NCBI RefSeq assembly: GCF_900112865.1
Contig: NZ_FONH01000002.1
Location: 540,713-604,712, forward strand
DNA from: Dyella marensis
GTDB lineage: Bacteria > Pseudomonadota > Gammaproteobacteria > Xanthomonadales > Rhodanobacteraceae
Length of the DNA stretch: 64,000 bases
Direction: 5' to 3'
The notes beneath the pieces are model-generated. The model saw only the letters and a program-made list of their open reading frames with translations. It ran no database searches and had not been told where the DNA came from. This document shows, one piece after another, positions 44,361 to 54,195 of this stretch. Each line of letters starts with the position of its first letter. The first letter of the stretch is position 1. The translations under genes were made by a program, and so were the position numbers.

Positions 44361-44364
<4 letters not shown>
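43603..44364 (-). CDS. ABC-2 type export permease, YadH-like
   Basis: A 253-residue inner-membrane protein with six hydrophobic segments, for example [86 protein letters not shown] and [17 protein letters not shown]. The [12 protein letters not shown] and [12 protein letters not shown] motifs are typical of ABC-2 exporters such as E. coli YadH. Its ATG overlaps the stop of the ATPase gene by four bases, so the two are made together. It converges on the lactate dehydrogenase gene with a ten-base gap and no clear terminator. Substrate is unknown. Confidence 0.88.
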
Positions 44365-45308
<944 letters not shown>

Positions 45309-45408
45309 GGCGTTCCTTGGGTCGGCGGGTGGCAGCGCCGGTGGAGTCTACGCCGAGATGGGGTTGTCTTGGCCAGGGAACCAGGGCCAGCGGCTGTACA
45401 AAGCCTGC

Positions 45409-45498
45409 GTAGGTTGGGGTGAGCCAACGGCGAACCCCAACCATGTGGTGCGTTGGGTACGCCATGTTGGGGTTCGCCTGTGGCTCATCCCAACCTAC
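45409..45498. repeat. GTAG-ended inverted repeat upstream of the ABC operon
   Basis: Arms GTAGGTTGGGGTGAGCC and its near-complement ending CATCCCAACCTAC enclose a central CATGTGGTGCGTTGGGTACG. This is the one copy in the window not between convergent genes: it lies between the ABC operon start and the end of the small lipoprotein gene, both leftward. It may stop transcription coming from the lipoprotein side. Confidence 0.85.
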
Positions 45499-45567
45499 GC
45501 CAGGCTCCATGCGATTGTTGGCACCGATCGGCGCGAAGGGCAGACAACGCAATAGGGACCGGGCAGT

Positions 45568-45882
45568 TCATTCGTTGCCTGCGCGCACGTCGCTGATATC
45601 GACAATCCCGGTGATGGTCAGCACGCGCTCATACGCGCCGAGGTTGCAGTAACGGCCCTTTTTGCTCAACCGCCCGCGAACCGTGACATTCGCACGCACG
45701 GTTGCGCTCTGCATTCCCAACCGTTCGGCCAACTGGGCGCTATGGACACATAGCGGCGCGCCACCGCCGGCGGGCGTCAAGGCGGAGCTCTCGAAATTCT
45801 GGAAATACTCGCCACGGTAAGTCCGCTCCATCGAGGTGGCGCAACCGCCTAGAGCAACGGCGCACAGCGCGGCAAGCAGCAT
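45568..45882 (-). CDS. Small lipoprotein downstream of the GH31 gene
   Basis: A 104-residue protein starting MLLAALCAVALGGCATSMER, with a classic lipobox (LGGC) so Cys14 should be lipidated. The mature part has a beta-rich pattern (ATVRANVTVRGRLSKKGRYC, LTITGIVDISDVRAG). The frame extends 11 codons upstream to a TTG overlapping the GH31 gene; the ATG at 45882 gives the better signal peptide. The family is not recognised. It is 23 bases after the GH31 stop and probably co-transcribed with it. Confidence 0.6.
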   Translation of the reverse strand: MLLAALCAVALGGCATSMERTYRGEYFQNFESSALTPAGGGAPLCVHSAQLAERLGMQSATVRANVTVRGRLSKKGRYCNLGAYERVLTITGIVDISDVRAGNE

Positions 45883-45905
45883 GCGCTGCAAAGCGTCACG
45901 TCCGC

Positions 45906-48692
45906 TCAATGCCAACTCAAGTGCACTGCTTCATGCACCGAACGCGTTGGCACCGTCGCCGTTGCCACACCCTCCTTGGCATTCCAACGCCACGCCGGCC
46001 CGGGCTTGCCGTTGACGCTCAACGCACTGGGCTTCTTCGCCATATGCACGCGCAGTTCGTACGCGCGTCGCTGCACCTGCCCTTTGAATTCACCCTGAGC
46101 CGCATCGATGGTCAACTCGTTGCCGCCATCCTGCCCGGTGGTGTGGTGCATCGCGGTGATGGCGTGGCCGCCCTGGTCGTAGTCCAGCGAGATGCCGTCA
46201 TCCTCGTACAGCGAGAAGCTGCCGTCGCCATCGCCGAATACGTGCAGGATCAGCGTATCCAGCGGCTTCGCATCCGAGTAATCGCTCGGCGGCTGCATCG
46301 GCACGATGGCGCCGGCGCGGGCGAATACCGGCATGTCGTCGACGGCGTAGCGCGCAGTGAACGTGCTGTCGCCCTGGTAGCGCTTGCCCTTGAAGAAATC
46401 GACCCACTGCCCCGGCGGCAGATACACCGTGCGCTGGCCGCTGGCCTCCAGCACCGGCGCCACCAGCAGGTCGTCGCCGAAGAAATATTCGTACGGCTGC
46501 TTGTAGGCTTCTTCCAGCTCCGGCTGCTGCAGGTACAGCGGCCGCAGCAGCGGCAGCGAATCCTGGTGCGCCACCCAGGCGTAGGAATAGATATAGGGGA
46601 TCAGCTGGGTGCGCAGGGTGAAGTACTTGCGCATCAGTGCCATGCCTTTTTCGCCATACAGCCACGGCATGCGCGTATTGCCCTCGCGCGGGTTGGCGTG
46701 CGCGCTGTGCATGCGCAGCAGCGGGCTGAAGGTGCCGAACTGGATCCAGCGTGCGTAGAGGTCGAAGTCGAGCTTCGCGCCGTGGAAGCCGCCGATGTCG
46801 TGGCTGATATAGGGCACCAGCACGTTGCCGCCGCGCGCGGTGAATGCCACTTCATAAGCCAGCACCGGCCATTCCGAATAGGTATCGCCGGTGAAGAAAC
46901 CGGGATAGCGCTGGCTGCCCCAGTCGCCATAGCGGCCGAGGATGAAGGCGCGCTTGCCGGTGGCCTGCGCGCTGAAGTCGTAGAACACCTTGTTGGTCCA
47001 GAACTGCGGATTGAGGCCCGGCATGCCGGTCGCCCCGCCGCCGCCGTCCACCCACCACAGGTCCACGCCCTGGCGCATCAGCGGTTCGTGCAGGCGACGC
47101 ATGAAGATCTCGGCCTCGCGCTGGTTGGACAGGTCGAAGGCGATGCGCTCCGGCGGATGCACGTCGCGCAGCGCCACCGGCCCGCGCAACAGTCCGCCGC
47201 CGCCGCGGCCGGGCTCTACGCGCAAGGCGATGTGGAGCAGGTCGCCGGGCCTGGCCACGGCCGCGATGTCGGTATAGGTGAGCCGCTGCGGCCATTGGAC
47301 CTGACTGTGCTGAAGCTCCTGCCCGTTGACGAAGACGCGGTAGCTCTTGTCCACCTCGCCGAGCACGAGATAGAGCGTCTTGGGCAGGTCGGCCGGCAGG
47401 CGCACGTCGGCGCGGTACCAGGCCACGCCGGCGTAGTTCGGCTGGCCTTGTACCTGCCACGAGCGGTCGGCCTGGATCGCCTTCCAGTTGCGCGCGTCGA
47501 AATCCGCCGCGTACCACTTCGCGTTCACGCCGACGTCGCGCGGATCGATGGCGAAGCGCCAGCGGCTGGACAGGTCCAGGTCGAACGACGGCCGCACCAG
47601 CGGCGGCTTGCCCAGGTCCTGCAGCACCGCCGGCGCATGGCTGTCGTCGAAGGAAAGGATGCTCTCCTGCGTATTGGCGTAGCCGGGATGGTCGTTGAGA
47701 CCGAGCTTTACGCCGCGCCCGTGCAGCCAGGTGATGAAGCGGTCCGGTTGCGGGATCAGCGGACTCCAGTCGTAGCCGCCGTCCCAGCCGTAGTTGTGCC
47801 AGGCGAAGTCCAGCACCAGTGTGTCGAACGGGATGCGCGCATTGCGCAGGCGCGTCACCTGGTCCTCCAGCATCTTCTGGTTGTAGCGCTGGAAGGCCGG
47901 CTGTCTGGCCTCCGCGGTGCCGGGGAAGTATTCGAAGTTGAAGTCGGTGATCCACGGACCGAGCACGTAGCGCGGGATCATCGGGATCGCACCGCTGAGC
48001 TGGGCGTATTCGCCCAGCGCCTTGCGGTAGTCGCCGCCGTAGGCAAACAGGTACCAGTCCTGTTCGTTGCGCTCCTTGCGCGGCTCGATCCACTGCGTAC
48101 CCGCGTTCCACAGCGGCGTGCCGCTGTCGTCGACGAAGGCGTAGCCGCTGCGGCTGAGCAGGCCGGGCCTGGCCTGCTCCAGCTTCACCTCGATGCCGGG
48201 AATCACGTTGTTCACCGGGCTTTCCAGCGGATTGCCGGTGAGGTTGGCCTTGCTGATGTTGTCCAGCGAATAGGTCAGGCCGCCGAGGTTCTGCGGGTCG
48301 TCGGCGCCGGGATGCCATTCGCCGGGCTTGCCGGCAGGCCTGGTCTCGTTCCAGCTCACCTTGAGGTTGGTGGCGTTGAACGGGCCGGAATTGAGCCGGT
48401 AGCGCAGGGTCATGGCGTCCGTGCCGGCCACCAGCCAGCCGTTCTCGCGCGATACGTGCACGGTGACCGGCGCCCAGTCGCGCTTCTTCATCACCGCGGT
48501 CGGCGCGTCCACGAAGGCGCCGCCCGGCGAATACTCCATGCGCACCAGGGTCGGCGTGAGAAAGGAGAAGCGGGCGTGGTCGGCCACCACCACCGGCTGT
48601 CCGGACTTGACCGGCGCGCTGGTGCAGGACGCCAGCCACAGCGATACCAGCGCTACCGGCAAGGCGCGCCAGGTCGAACGACGAAGAAGCAT
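45906..48692 (-). CDS. GH31 alpha-glycosidase lipoprotein with inserted beta-sandwich
   Basis: A 928-residue exported enzyme. Residues 4-23 end in LWLASC, a lipobox, so it is likely anchored in the outer membrane. An N-terminal GH31 sandwich (about 30-240) precedes the catalytic barrel. The nucleophile is Asp549 in VDLWWVDGGG and the acid/base Asp603 in FFTGDTYSEW; ISHDIGGFHG and a C-terminal sandwich (about 750-928) follow. Between residues about 376 and 508 the barrel is interrupted by a galactose-binding-like module (AWYRADVRLPADLPKTLYLV, YRVFVNGQEL, DLLHIALRVEPGRGG). Substrate may be alpha-xylose or alpha-glucose. The ATG at 48692 has GGGGGAAT before it; GTG two codons earlier is possible. 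Confidence 0.88.
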   Translation of the reverse strand: MLLRRSTWRALPVALVSLWLASCTSAPVKSGQPVVVADHARFSFLTPTLVRMEYSPGGAFVDAPTAVMKKRDWAPVTVHVSRENGWLVAGTDAMTLRYRLNSGPFNATNLKVSWNETRPAGKPGEWHPGADDPQNLGGLTYSLDNISKANLTGNPLESPVNNVIPGIEVKLEQARPGLLSRSGYAFVDDSGTPLWNAGTQWIEPRKERNEQDWYLFAYGGDYRKALGEYAQLSGAIPMIPRYVLGPWITDFNFEYFPGTAEARQPAFQRYNQKMLEDQVTRLRNARIPFDTLVLDFAWHNYGWDGGYDWSPLIPQPDRFITWLHGRGVKLGLNDHPGYANTQESILSFDDSHAPAVLQDLGKPPLVRPSFDLDLSSRWRFAIDPRDVGVNAKWYAADFDARNWKAIQADRSWQVQGQPNYAGVAWYRADVRLPADLPKTLYLVLGEVDKSYRVFVNGQELQHSQVQWPQRLTYTDIAAVARPGDLLHIALRVEPGRGGGGLLRGPVALRDVHPPERIAFDLSNQREAEIFMRRLHEPLMRQGVDLWWVDGGGGATGMPGLNPQFWTNKVFYDFSAQATGKRAFILGRYGDWGSQRYPGFFTGDTYSEWPVLAYEVAFTARGGNVLVPYISHDIGGFHGAKLDFDLYARWIQFGTFSPLLRMHSAHANPREGNTRMPWLYGEKGMALMRKYFTLRTQLIPYIYSYAWVAHQDSLPLLRPLYLQQPELEEAYKQPYEYFFGDDLLVAPVLEASGQRTVYLPPGQWVDFFKGKRYQGDSTFTARYAVDDMPVFARAGAIVPMQPPSDYSDAKPLDTLILHVFGDGDGSFSLYEDDGISLDYDQGGHAITAMHHTTGQDGGNELTIDAAQGEFKGQVQRRAYELRVHMAKKPSALSVNGKPGPAWRWNAKEGVATATVPTRSVHEAVHLSWH

Positions 48693-49137
48693 GCTCACAT
48701 TCCCCCTACGGCAAGTCGGCGCGCGATGACACGGGAGGCGGCAGCGTCCTGCATGCCGCCAGGCCCCGGGAACGACCGGCGCATGGATACGGGCGAAAGC
48801 TAACTCAACGGCCATGACGGTTGGAGGTGGGGCCGCGGCCTTGGCGGGCATCTGCTGGGGCCGTCACATTCCTGGCGATGGAGGTCCGGGTCCCGTAAGG
48901 CCGGTGAGTGCCGGCCATGCGGGGGCGCGGCGGAGCGGCAAAAAAACACCCCCGAGATGCGCACCTCGGAGGTGAAAGGGTACGGCGTTGGAGTACCGCT
49001 GGAACACTCGAAGCCCGGGCCGCTCTGCACTCGAGCATCGAGGCCGCCACCATGACCGCAGCGAGCTCGACAAGGATGCGTAAACATCGAAGTCATCGCC
49101 ATGGGGCGAACTCCGATTTACGCGTGCCGCATCCGCC
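48693..49137. other. Gene-free stretch between GH31 and an exported protein gene
   Basis: No convincing coding sequence in 445 bases. Open frames here are Arg/Pro-rich. The notable element is the terminator at 48940-48974. The part next to 48693 should contain the GH31 promoter. Confidence 0.45.
48940..48974 (-). terminator. Rho-independent terminator, leftward
   Basis: On the minus strand CACC-T-CCGAG, an eight-base loop GTGCGCAT and CTCGG-G-GGTG form a ten-position stem with one mismatch, followed by seven T residues (positions 48946-48940). It lies about 165 bases beyond the stop of the leftward gene at 49138 and would protect the GH31 promoter from read-through. Confidence 0.8.
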
Positions 49138-49962
49138 TCAGCCATCCACGCCGGACACGGTGCCGGCCATTGGCCGATGCGATCGATGCCACCGGCCGAA
49201 TTCCGTCTCGGAGGATGCCGGAGCCCTGCACATGCGCGGCGCGCTGCCGCCGGGCCGCGGCAGCGCGGATATGGCGCGATCCCGCGCATCGCGGGCGCTG
49301 CGTTCGTCGATCTTCACCATCAGGCCATCGGCGATCTCCAGCCGCGCCACGACTCGGCTGCCGTCCATGAATTGCACCCGCACGCTGACGGTCGGACTGC
49401 GCGCGTCGTCCACCGTATGCAGATAGGCCAGGCTGCGCCGGGTGATGCCCAGGTCCAGCGGAATCCTGCGCAGGATGTCCGCCTGCACATAGCCCTCGAA
49501 GAAGCGGCGCTGCCGTACGTCGCCGAGCACGTCGTAGACCGAGACGGCCGGGTCGGGATAGTCGAAGACCGGGATCGCCTGGCGGTTGAAATAATCGGAG
49601 GCGTCCCGCGCCGCATCGACGATACGCAGCGTGTAGGTCTTCTTCCAGCCGGCCGGTGCGGCATCGTGGAAGCGCAGCAGCTGCGCGAACGCCGATTCGA
49701 TCTCCGGCTCCGTCCCTTTGCGCCGCACGTCGTAAGGCACCGCCTGCCCCCAGCTGCGCGCCACGCCGTACTTATGCAAGCTGCGCGTGGACGGGTCGCC
49801 CACATAGACTTCGGACCAGGTCCGGCCGTGATCGATGCGCGCCAGCATGGTTTTTTCCTGCTCCGGCGTGCATCGGTCGCACCAGTACAGATCGGCCGAC
49901 ACGGCCTCTACCGAAACGAACAGGCACGCTCCAAGGGCCATACCCGGAAGCCGGCCGATCAT
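49138..49962 (-). CDS. Exported protein of unknown function
   Basis: A 274-residue protein with a signal peptide (RLPGMALGACLFVSVEAVSA). Just after cleavage lies DLYWCDRCTPEQEKTML, a C-x2-C motif of the kind used to bind metal or form a disulphide. The rest is mixed alpha/beta with no recognised domain (YTLRIVDAARDASDYFNRQA, VSVRVQFMDGSRVVARLEIA). The C-terminal 30 residues after ALPRPGG are low-complexity and may be an unstructured tail. GGAGGA lies five bases before the ATG. Flanking genes give no clue. Probably periplasmic. Confidence 0.65.
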   Translation of the reverse strand: MIGRLPGMALGACLFVSVEAVSADLYWCDRCTPEQEKTMLARIDHGRTWSEVYVGDPSTRSLHKYGVARSWGQAVPYDVRRKGTEPEIESAFAQLLRFHDAAPAGWKKTYTLRIVDAARDASDYFNRQAIPVFDYPDPAVSVYDVLGDVRQRRFFEGYVQADILRRIPLDLGITRRSLAYLHTVDDARSPTVSVRVQFMDGSRVVARLEIADGLMVKIDERSARDARDRAISALPRPGGSAPRMCRAPASSETEFGRWHRSHRPMAGTVSGVDG

Positions 49963-50199
49963 GTTGTCCTCCTCGCATGCCGATGACCTGCAACACTCTT
50001 CCCTTTCGCCGGCGGCAACGTTCCATCAGCAGCGGCAGAGAAAACAATCGGCGCAATCCAAAACACTAGGAAATGGATAAAGCACCGCAGGCGTGGAAAG
50101 CGACCGGTCTCAGCGAATGACTAAGCCTCAGCATGTGGCGCAGCGATGGAATTTTCCATTGAGTAAATTCCTAAACTCGACGCCGCATCCACCGACCTC

Positions 50200-50661
50200 A
50201 TGACCGCCCTCCCCGACCTGCGCCCCTGCAGCCCCGACGATCTGGCCGTCTGCATCGCCCTGTTCGAAGGCAACGTGCCCGATGATTTCGGTGCGCACGA
50301 GCGCACGGATTGCCTTGCCGGCATCGACGAGGAGGGCACGCGGTATTTCGTGCGCGAGGATGCCGACGGCGCCCGGCGCCCTGCTCGGCTGCGGCGGCTA
50401 TGCGGCCCATCCGCGGGCAGGAACCGCCGGCCTGGTGTGGGGCATGATCCGTTGCGACCTGCACGGCCCTGGTCCCGGCACGCGCCTGCTGGCCGCGCGA
50501 CCGGCGCGCATCCGTGCGCAAGGCCGTTTCACCTGCGTGCTGGTCGAAACGACGCCGATGAGCCAGGGCTTCTTCGCGCGCTTCGGCTTCGCCGTGAGCG
50601 CGTCGAAGCGGATGGGTTCGGTGGTGGCTAAGACCTGGTGGAGATGGATCTGTCCCTGTAG
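50200..50661 (+). pseudogene. Broken GNAT-family acetyltransferase gene
   Basis: The N-terminal part in frame from ATG 50200 reads LRPCSPDDLAVCIALFEGNV. Near 50370 the homology moves to the next frame (GALLGCGGYAAHPRAGTAGL, then VWGMIRCDLHGPGPGTRLL, GNAT motif A, and GFFARFGFAVS). Near 50602 it returns to the first frame (RVEADGFGGG), meets an in-frame TAA at 50629-50631, and ends with DLVEMDLSL and a TAG at 50659-50661. That is one insertion, one deletion and one nonsense change. The glycine-rich loop GPGPGTRL has also lost the usual Q/R-x-x-G-x-G/A consensus. The 3' end overlaps the convergent SRPBCC gene. Sequencing error is possible but needs three separate events. Confidence 0.75.
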
Positions 50662-51092
50662 AACGATGCCGCCTGCCGGCCGATCGCATCGAGCGTGCCG
50701 CCCCAGTAGAAGGCCAGGTGCCTGAAGATCACCTCGGTGGGGAAGCCGCTGGCCTCGAAATCGAGCCGGGTCCGTTCGCCCATCGCGCTCAGGCGGAACT
50801 CGAAGACCGTGTAGCTGGCAGGATAGTCGGGCAGCCGGGATACCGAGCTCAGATGCGTATAGCTCAGCCGCATCGGCGGCTCGAACGCGAGCACCGTGCC
50901 GCGGTTCTCGAAGCGACCGGTGTGGACGCCACGCACGCTCACCTTGCCACCGACACGCCAGTCCGCTTCGACTTCAAGCTTCATGGCCGGCTCGCCCATC
51001 CAGGCGCGCATCAGCTCGGGCTGCGTCAGGTTTTCCCAGACGATCGCCACGGGGGCGTCGATGATGGTGGACTCGACGATTCGTTCGGACAT
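50628..51092 (-). CDS. SRPBCC-domain protein of the AHSA1/Activator family
   Basis: A 154-residue protein with the START-like cavity fold: IVESTIIDAPVAIVWENLTQ, MRAWMGEPAMKLEVEADWRV, GGKVSVRGVHTGRFENRGTV, LAFEPPMRLSYTHLSSVSRL, VFEFRLSAMGERTRLDFEAS and a long final helix (FYWGGTLDAIGRQAASFYRD). Such proteins bind hydrophobic ligands or Hsp90; bacterial single-domain members are often next to ArsR regulators, but none is here. Length is typical (140-160 aa). Its 3' end overlaps the decaying acetyltransferase gene. Confidence 0.85.
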   Translation of the reverse strand: MSERIVESTIIDAPVAIVWENLTQPELMRAWMGEPAMKLEVEADWRVGGKVSVRGVHTGRFENRGTVLAFEPPMRLSYTHLSSVSRLPDYPASYTVFEFRLSAMGERTRLDFEASGFPTEVIFRHLAFYWGGTLDAIGRQAASFYRDRSISTRS

Positions 51093-51236
51093 GGCATCGT
51101 CCTAAAGCCGCAAAGGAATCATCCTAGCGTGGCTGGCGCTATGTCATAGTCCAAATCCTAAGCAGATGCCGCAGCCTGGACTGGCACGTGGCGCTGCTTT
51201 CCCACGCCCCGAGCCTCAGGACGAGTTGCCCCCCGG

Positions 51237-51650
51237 ATGGAACCGACACCCTCGCTGCTTGCCACTTCGACCGCTCTCCATTTCGCCCGATGGCTGATCG
51301 GCCTGATGGCGGCCGGTGTCGTGCTGACCGCCATGGATATGGCGTTCCATATCCTGCCCGCCTATCCGGCGCTGCAACCCGTGCGCCATGGCGCTCTACC
51401 GTGGCAGCTCGCCTATGTCGCCTGTGCGCCGATCGGCCTGGCGGTGTTGCTGCTGGTGCGGCGCCGGCCGACATTCGCCTTCAGCCTGTCGCTGGTATTG
51501 CCGGTGCTGTTCTGGCTGGCGCGGATCTATCTGTGGAAGCAACTGGGCTGGATGGCATATGCCCTGCCCATCGTGCCGTTCCTGATCGCGCACGAGGCAT
51601 TCGGTGCACGGAAAGCCGGTGCCGCCGCGGAAGCCGGCCGCCAGGCCTGA
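51237..51650 (+). CDS. Small four-helix membrane protein
   Basis: A 137-residue protein with four hydrophobic segments: about 15-36 (FARWLIGLMAAGVVLTAMDM), 56-73 (QLAYVACAPIGLAVLLLV), 80-97 (FAFSLSLVLPVLFWLARI) and 103-121 (LGWMAYALPIVPFLIAHEAF). Family not recognised. The C-terminus is an Ala/Gly/Arg tail. It lies 93 bases before a two-component system in the same direction, so it may share a promoter with it or be unrelated. A CCCCCCGG stretch rather than a clear ribosome site precedes the ATG. Confidence 0.65.
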   Translation: MEPTPSLLATSTALHFARWLIGLMAAGVVLTAMDMAFHILPAYPALQPVRHGALPWQLAYVACAPIGLAVLLLVRRRPTFAFSLSLVLPVLFWLARIYLWKQLGWMAYALPIVPFLIAHEAFGARKAGAAAEAGRQA

Positions 51651-51742
51651 GCTTCCACGCTAAGCCGGCGCTAATGCGCCGGCTGGATCATTTTCCAGGA
51701 TACTTCGCGCCATACGCGCCATTCGCGACCCTGGGTGCTTTC

Positions 51743-52408
51743 GTGCACATACTTCTTATCGAGGACGATCCGCTCCTCGGCAAAGCCATCCAGCGGGCCC
51801 TCGAACAGCTCGCCTATACCCTCACCTGGGTCCGCGACGGCCGCGAGGCCATGGCCGCGGTGAACGATCCTTCCGTCGACCTGATCCTGCTCGACCTGGG
51901 CCTGCCCAACCGCGACGGCTTCGAGATCCTCACCGAAGCACGCGGCCGGCGCCTGCGTACGCCGATCATCGTGATGACCGCACGCGACGACCTGGAATCG
52001 CGCATCCGCGGCCTGGACGCGGGCGCCGACGACTACATGGTCAAGCCCTTCCACCTGGACGAGCTGGCCGCGCGCATCCGTTCCACCGCGCGCCGCGCCA
52101 ACGGCATGGCCGACAACCGCATCGAAGTCGGTCCGCTGGTGCTCAACTCGGCGGCGGTCGAGGTCAGCTACCAGGGACGGAAGGTGGAACTGAGCCGCCG
52201 CGAATTCGCCCTGCTGCAATACCTGATGGAACGCGCCGGCCGCGTCGTGCGCCGCGAACAGCTGGAAAGCTCGCTCTACGGCTGGGACAACGATGTCGGT
52301 TCCGGCGCGCTCGACGTGCTGGTCCATGGCCTGCGCCGCAAGCTGAGCTTCGATGCGATCAAGACGGTGCGCGGCTTCGGCTACACCATTCCGCTGGATC
52401 ATTCGTGA
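51743..52408 (+). CDS. OmpR/PhoB-type response regulator
   Basis: A 221-residue protein starting at GTG 51743. The receiver domain (1-118) has IEDDPLLGKAI, the phospho-Asp in LILLDLGLPNRDG, the Thr in IIVMTARDD and the Lys in DYMVKPFHLDELAARI. The winged-helix DNA-binding domain (about 125-220) has VELSRREFALLQYLMERAGR and VDVLVHGLRRKL-like GALDVLVHGLRRKLSFDAIK and TVRGFGYTI. This is the QseB/PmrA branch. Its stop overlaps the kinase GTG start by four bases. Target genes are unknown. Confidence 0.92.
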   Translation: MHILLIEDDPLLGKAIQRALEQLAYTLTWVRDGREAMAAVNDPSVDLILLDLGLPNRDGFEILTEARGRRLRTPIIVMTARDDLESRIRGLDAGADDYMVKPFHLDELAARIRSTARRANGMADNRIEVGPLVLNSAAVEVSYQGRKVELSRREFALLQYLMERAGRVVRREQLESSLYGWDNDVGSGALDVLVHGLRRKLSFDAIKTVRGFGYTIPLDHS

Positions 52409-53823
52409 GCGAACCGGCAATGAGCTTCCCCAGCCTGCGTGCCCGCCTGCGCTGGATGGTCATCGCCATCCTCGCTGCGGCGATGCTCCTGCTCGGCGCG
52501 CTCAGTTACCGGTACACGCTGAAGGAAGTGCACGAGCTGCTCGACGGCCGGCTGGCCCAGTCCGCGCGCACGCTCGACGTGCTGCTGCGTACCGGCGGCA
52601 TGCCGCACGACGGCCACGCCGTGGTGGTGCCGACGCCTTCGCGCACGCCTGCCGTGCACGGCAGGAACATGCATTCGTACGAGCCCGAAGTGGGATACCA
52701 GGTGTTCGGCGCCGATGGCCGGCTGCTGGCCACCACGGCCAACCTCGACGGCATGCCCGCGCCGCGCGCGGACGATGCATCGTTCCGCGACGTCTCCTTC
52801 GGCGAGCGCCGCTGGCGTGTGTTCCAGTTGCCTCGCACCGGCGATGGCGAACTCATCCGCACGGCCGAACGCTACGACAGCCGCACCGAGATCAGCCAGG
52901 CGCTGTGGGTGCAGTACGGCCTGATGCTGTTCGTCGCCCTGCCCTTGCTCGCCCTGCTGATGGGCTGGGCGATCCGGCGCGGCCTCAGGCCGCTGGACAC
53001 CCTGGCCCGCCGGCTGCTCCGCCGCGAGCCGGGCAGCCATGCGCCGGTGACGCTGGACAATGCCCCGTTGGAATTGCGCCCGCTGCTGGATGCGCTGAAC
53101 GAGCAGATCGGCCGGCTGGAGAGCGCGCTCGAACGCGAACGCCGCTTCAGCGCCGATGTCGCGCACGAACTGCGCACGCCGCTGGCCTCCACCATGATCA
53201 ACCTCGACGCCGCGATCGGCGCGCGCGAGTCCGGTACCGCCGACAGCGCCCTGGCCGATGCGCGCGAATGCCTGGTCGCGCTCGCTCGCCGCACGGAGCA
53301 GCTGCTGGCGCTGGCACGACTGGAATCCGGCGAGGGCCGGCGCGCCCTGGCGCCGGTCGACCTGGTGGCGCTCACCGGCGACGTGATCGACGAGATGGTC
53401 TCGGTGATCGTGCACAGCCGCGTCGAATTGGTGCTGGTGCCGCTGCCCGAGCGCCTGCTGGTGTACGGCGACGAGGCGGCGCTCAGGGCGATGCTGCGCA
53501 ACCTGCTGGAAAACGCGATGCGTCACGTGCCGTCCGGCGGCATGGTGGAGCTGGCGCTGTCGCGGGCGGGACGGATGGCTGTGATCGATGTCGCCGACAA
53601 CGGACCGGGCATCCCGCCCGAACGCCGGCATGCCCTGTTCGAGCGCTTCCATCGCGAGCCCGGCACGCGCGGCGATGGCTACGGCCTCGGGCTTTCCATC
53701 GTGCAGCGCGCGGCGCTGATGCACCACGCACGGATCGAGCTGCTCGATTCGCGCTTCGGCAGCGGGCTGCACGTGCGGGTCAGCCTGCCCCTGCACGGCG
53801 ACGAAGCGGCGCGCGACCGCTAG
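52405..53823 (+). CDS. QseC/PmrB-like sensor histidine kinase
   Basis: A 472-residue membrane kinase. TM1 is about 17-35 (MVIAILAAAMLLLGALSYRY), followed by a periplasmic loop of about 130 residues and TM2 (about 170-190, MLFVALPLLALLMGWAIRRG). The HAMP-like linker leads to the H-box ADVAHELRTPLAS, the N-box NLLENAMRHVP and DNGPGIPPERR plus GYGLGLSIVQRAAL of the ATPase domain. GTG 52405 gives the usual four-base coupling with the regulator; an ATG five codons later is possible. The periplasmic part is His-containing (VPTPSRTPAVHGRNMHSYEP) but shows no known sensor motif. Confidence 0.9.
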   Translation: MSEPAMSFPSLRARLRWMVIAILAAAMLLLGALSYRYTLKEVHELLDGRLAQSARTLDVLLRTGGMPHDGHAVVVPTPSRTPAVHGRNMHSYEPEVGYQVFGADGRLLATTANLDGMPAPRADDASFRDVSFGERRWRVFQLPRTGDGELIRTAERYDSRTEISQALWVQYGLMLFVALPLLALLMGWAIRRGLRPLDTLARRLLRREPGSHAPVTLDNAPLELRPLLDALNEQIGRLESALERERRFSADVAHELRTPLASTMINLDAAIGARESGTADSALADARECLVALARRTEQLLALARLESGEGRRALAPVDLVALTGDVIDEMVSVIVHSRVELVLVPLPERLLVYGDEAALRAMLRNLLENAMRHVPSGGMVELALSRAGRMAVIDVADNGPGIPPERRHALFERFHREPGTRGDGYGLGLSIVQRAALMHHARIELLDSRFGSGLHVRVSLPLHGDEAARDR

Positions 53824-54195
53824 GCCGGATGGCCGCGTCGGCTGCCTGTTCGGATCTGTCATGGCGCTGCTCCTTCGGTTTCCGTTTACCGCTCGAAAAG
53901 CGGCCCCCCCGATAACCGGGGGGACCCGCGCCGGCCCGGGGCGAGAGAGGGGAAGAGTCCCGGGCTGCCGCGGTCCGGAACCCGCTGGGGAGCGCGTCCG
54001 GACAAGTACAGATTGCTGCGCCGGGCGGCCTGCGTATGTAGGCCGATGCCGGCACGGCGCGTACGTCGGATGCGCGCAGCCATGCGCGGCATCGCCATGG
54101 CCGCGTAGGCGCCATCGCCGGGGGTCGGAACCGGCGATACCCCGTCCCCATGGATTCGTGCTTAAGTGATCGCACCACCTGCCCCACGACGCGCC
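53824..54195. other. Gene-free leader region of the diguanylate cyclase gene
   Basis: 372 bases with no convincing gene. It contains a run of C7 (53904-53910) and a G6 (53918-53923) that form a short hairpin with loop GATAACC, and further GC-rich inverted segments such as GGTCCGGAACC and CGCGTCCGGAC (about 53970-54004). It may be a structured leader, but no known riboswitch pattern fits. Confidence 0.4.

Noticed and set aside
48805-49102. Small exported protein encoded leftward near 49 kb
   Set aside because: Several overlapping short frames exist in all three frames but none has a start with a ribosome site, and the terminator at 48940 would cut through them.
53824-54195. Cobalamin or other riboswitch before the diguanylate cyclase gene
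   Set aside because: Fragments such as GGGGAAGAGTCCCGGG recall the B12 element, but the order and the conserved boxes do not fit, and the gene has no link to B12.
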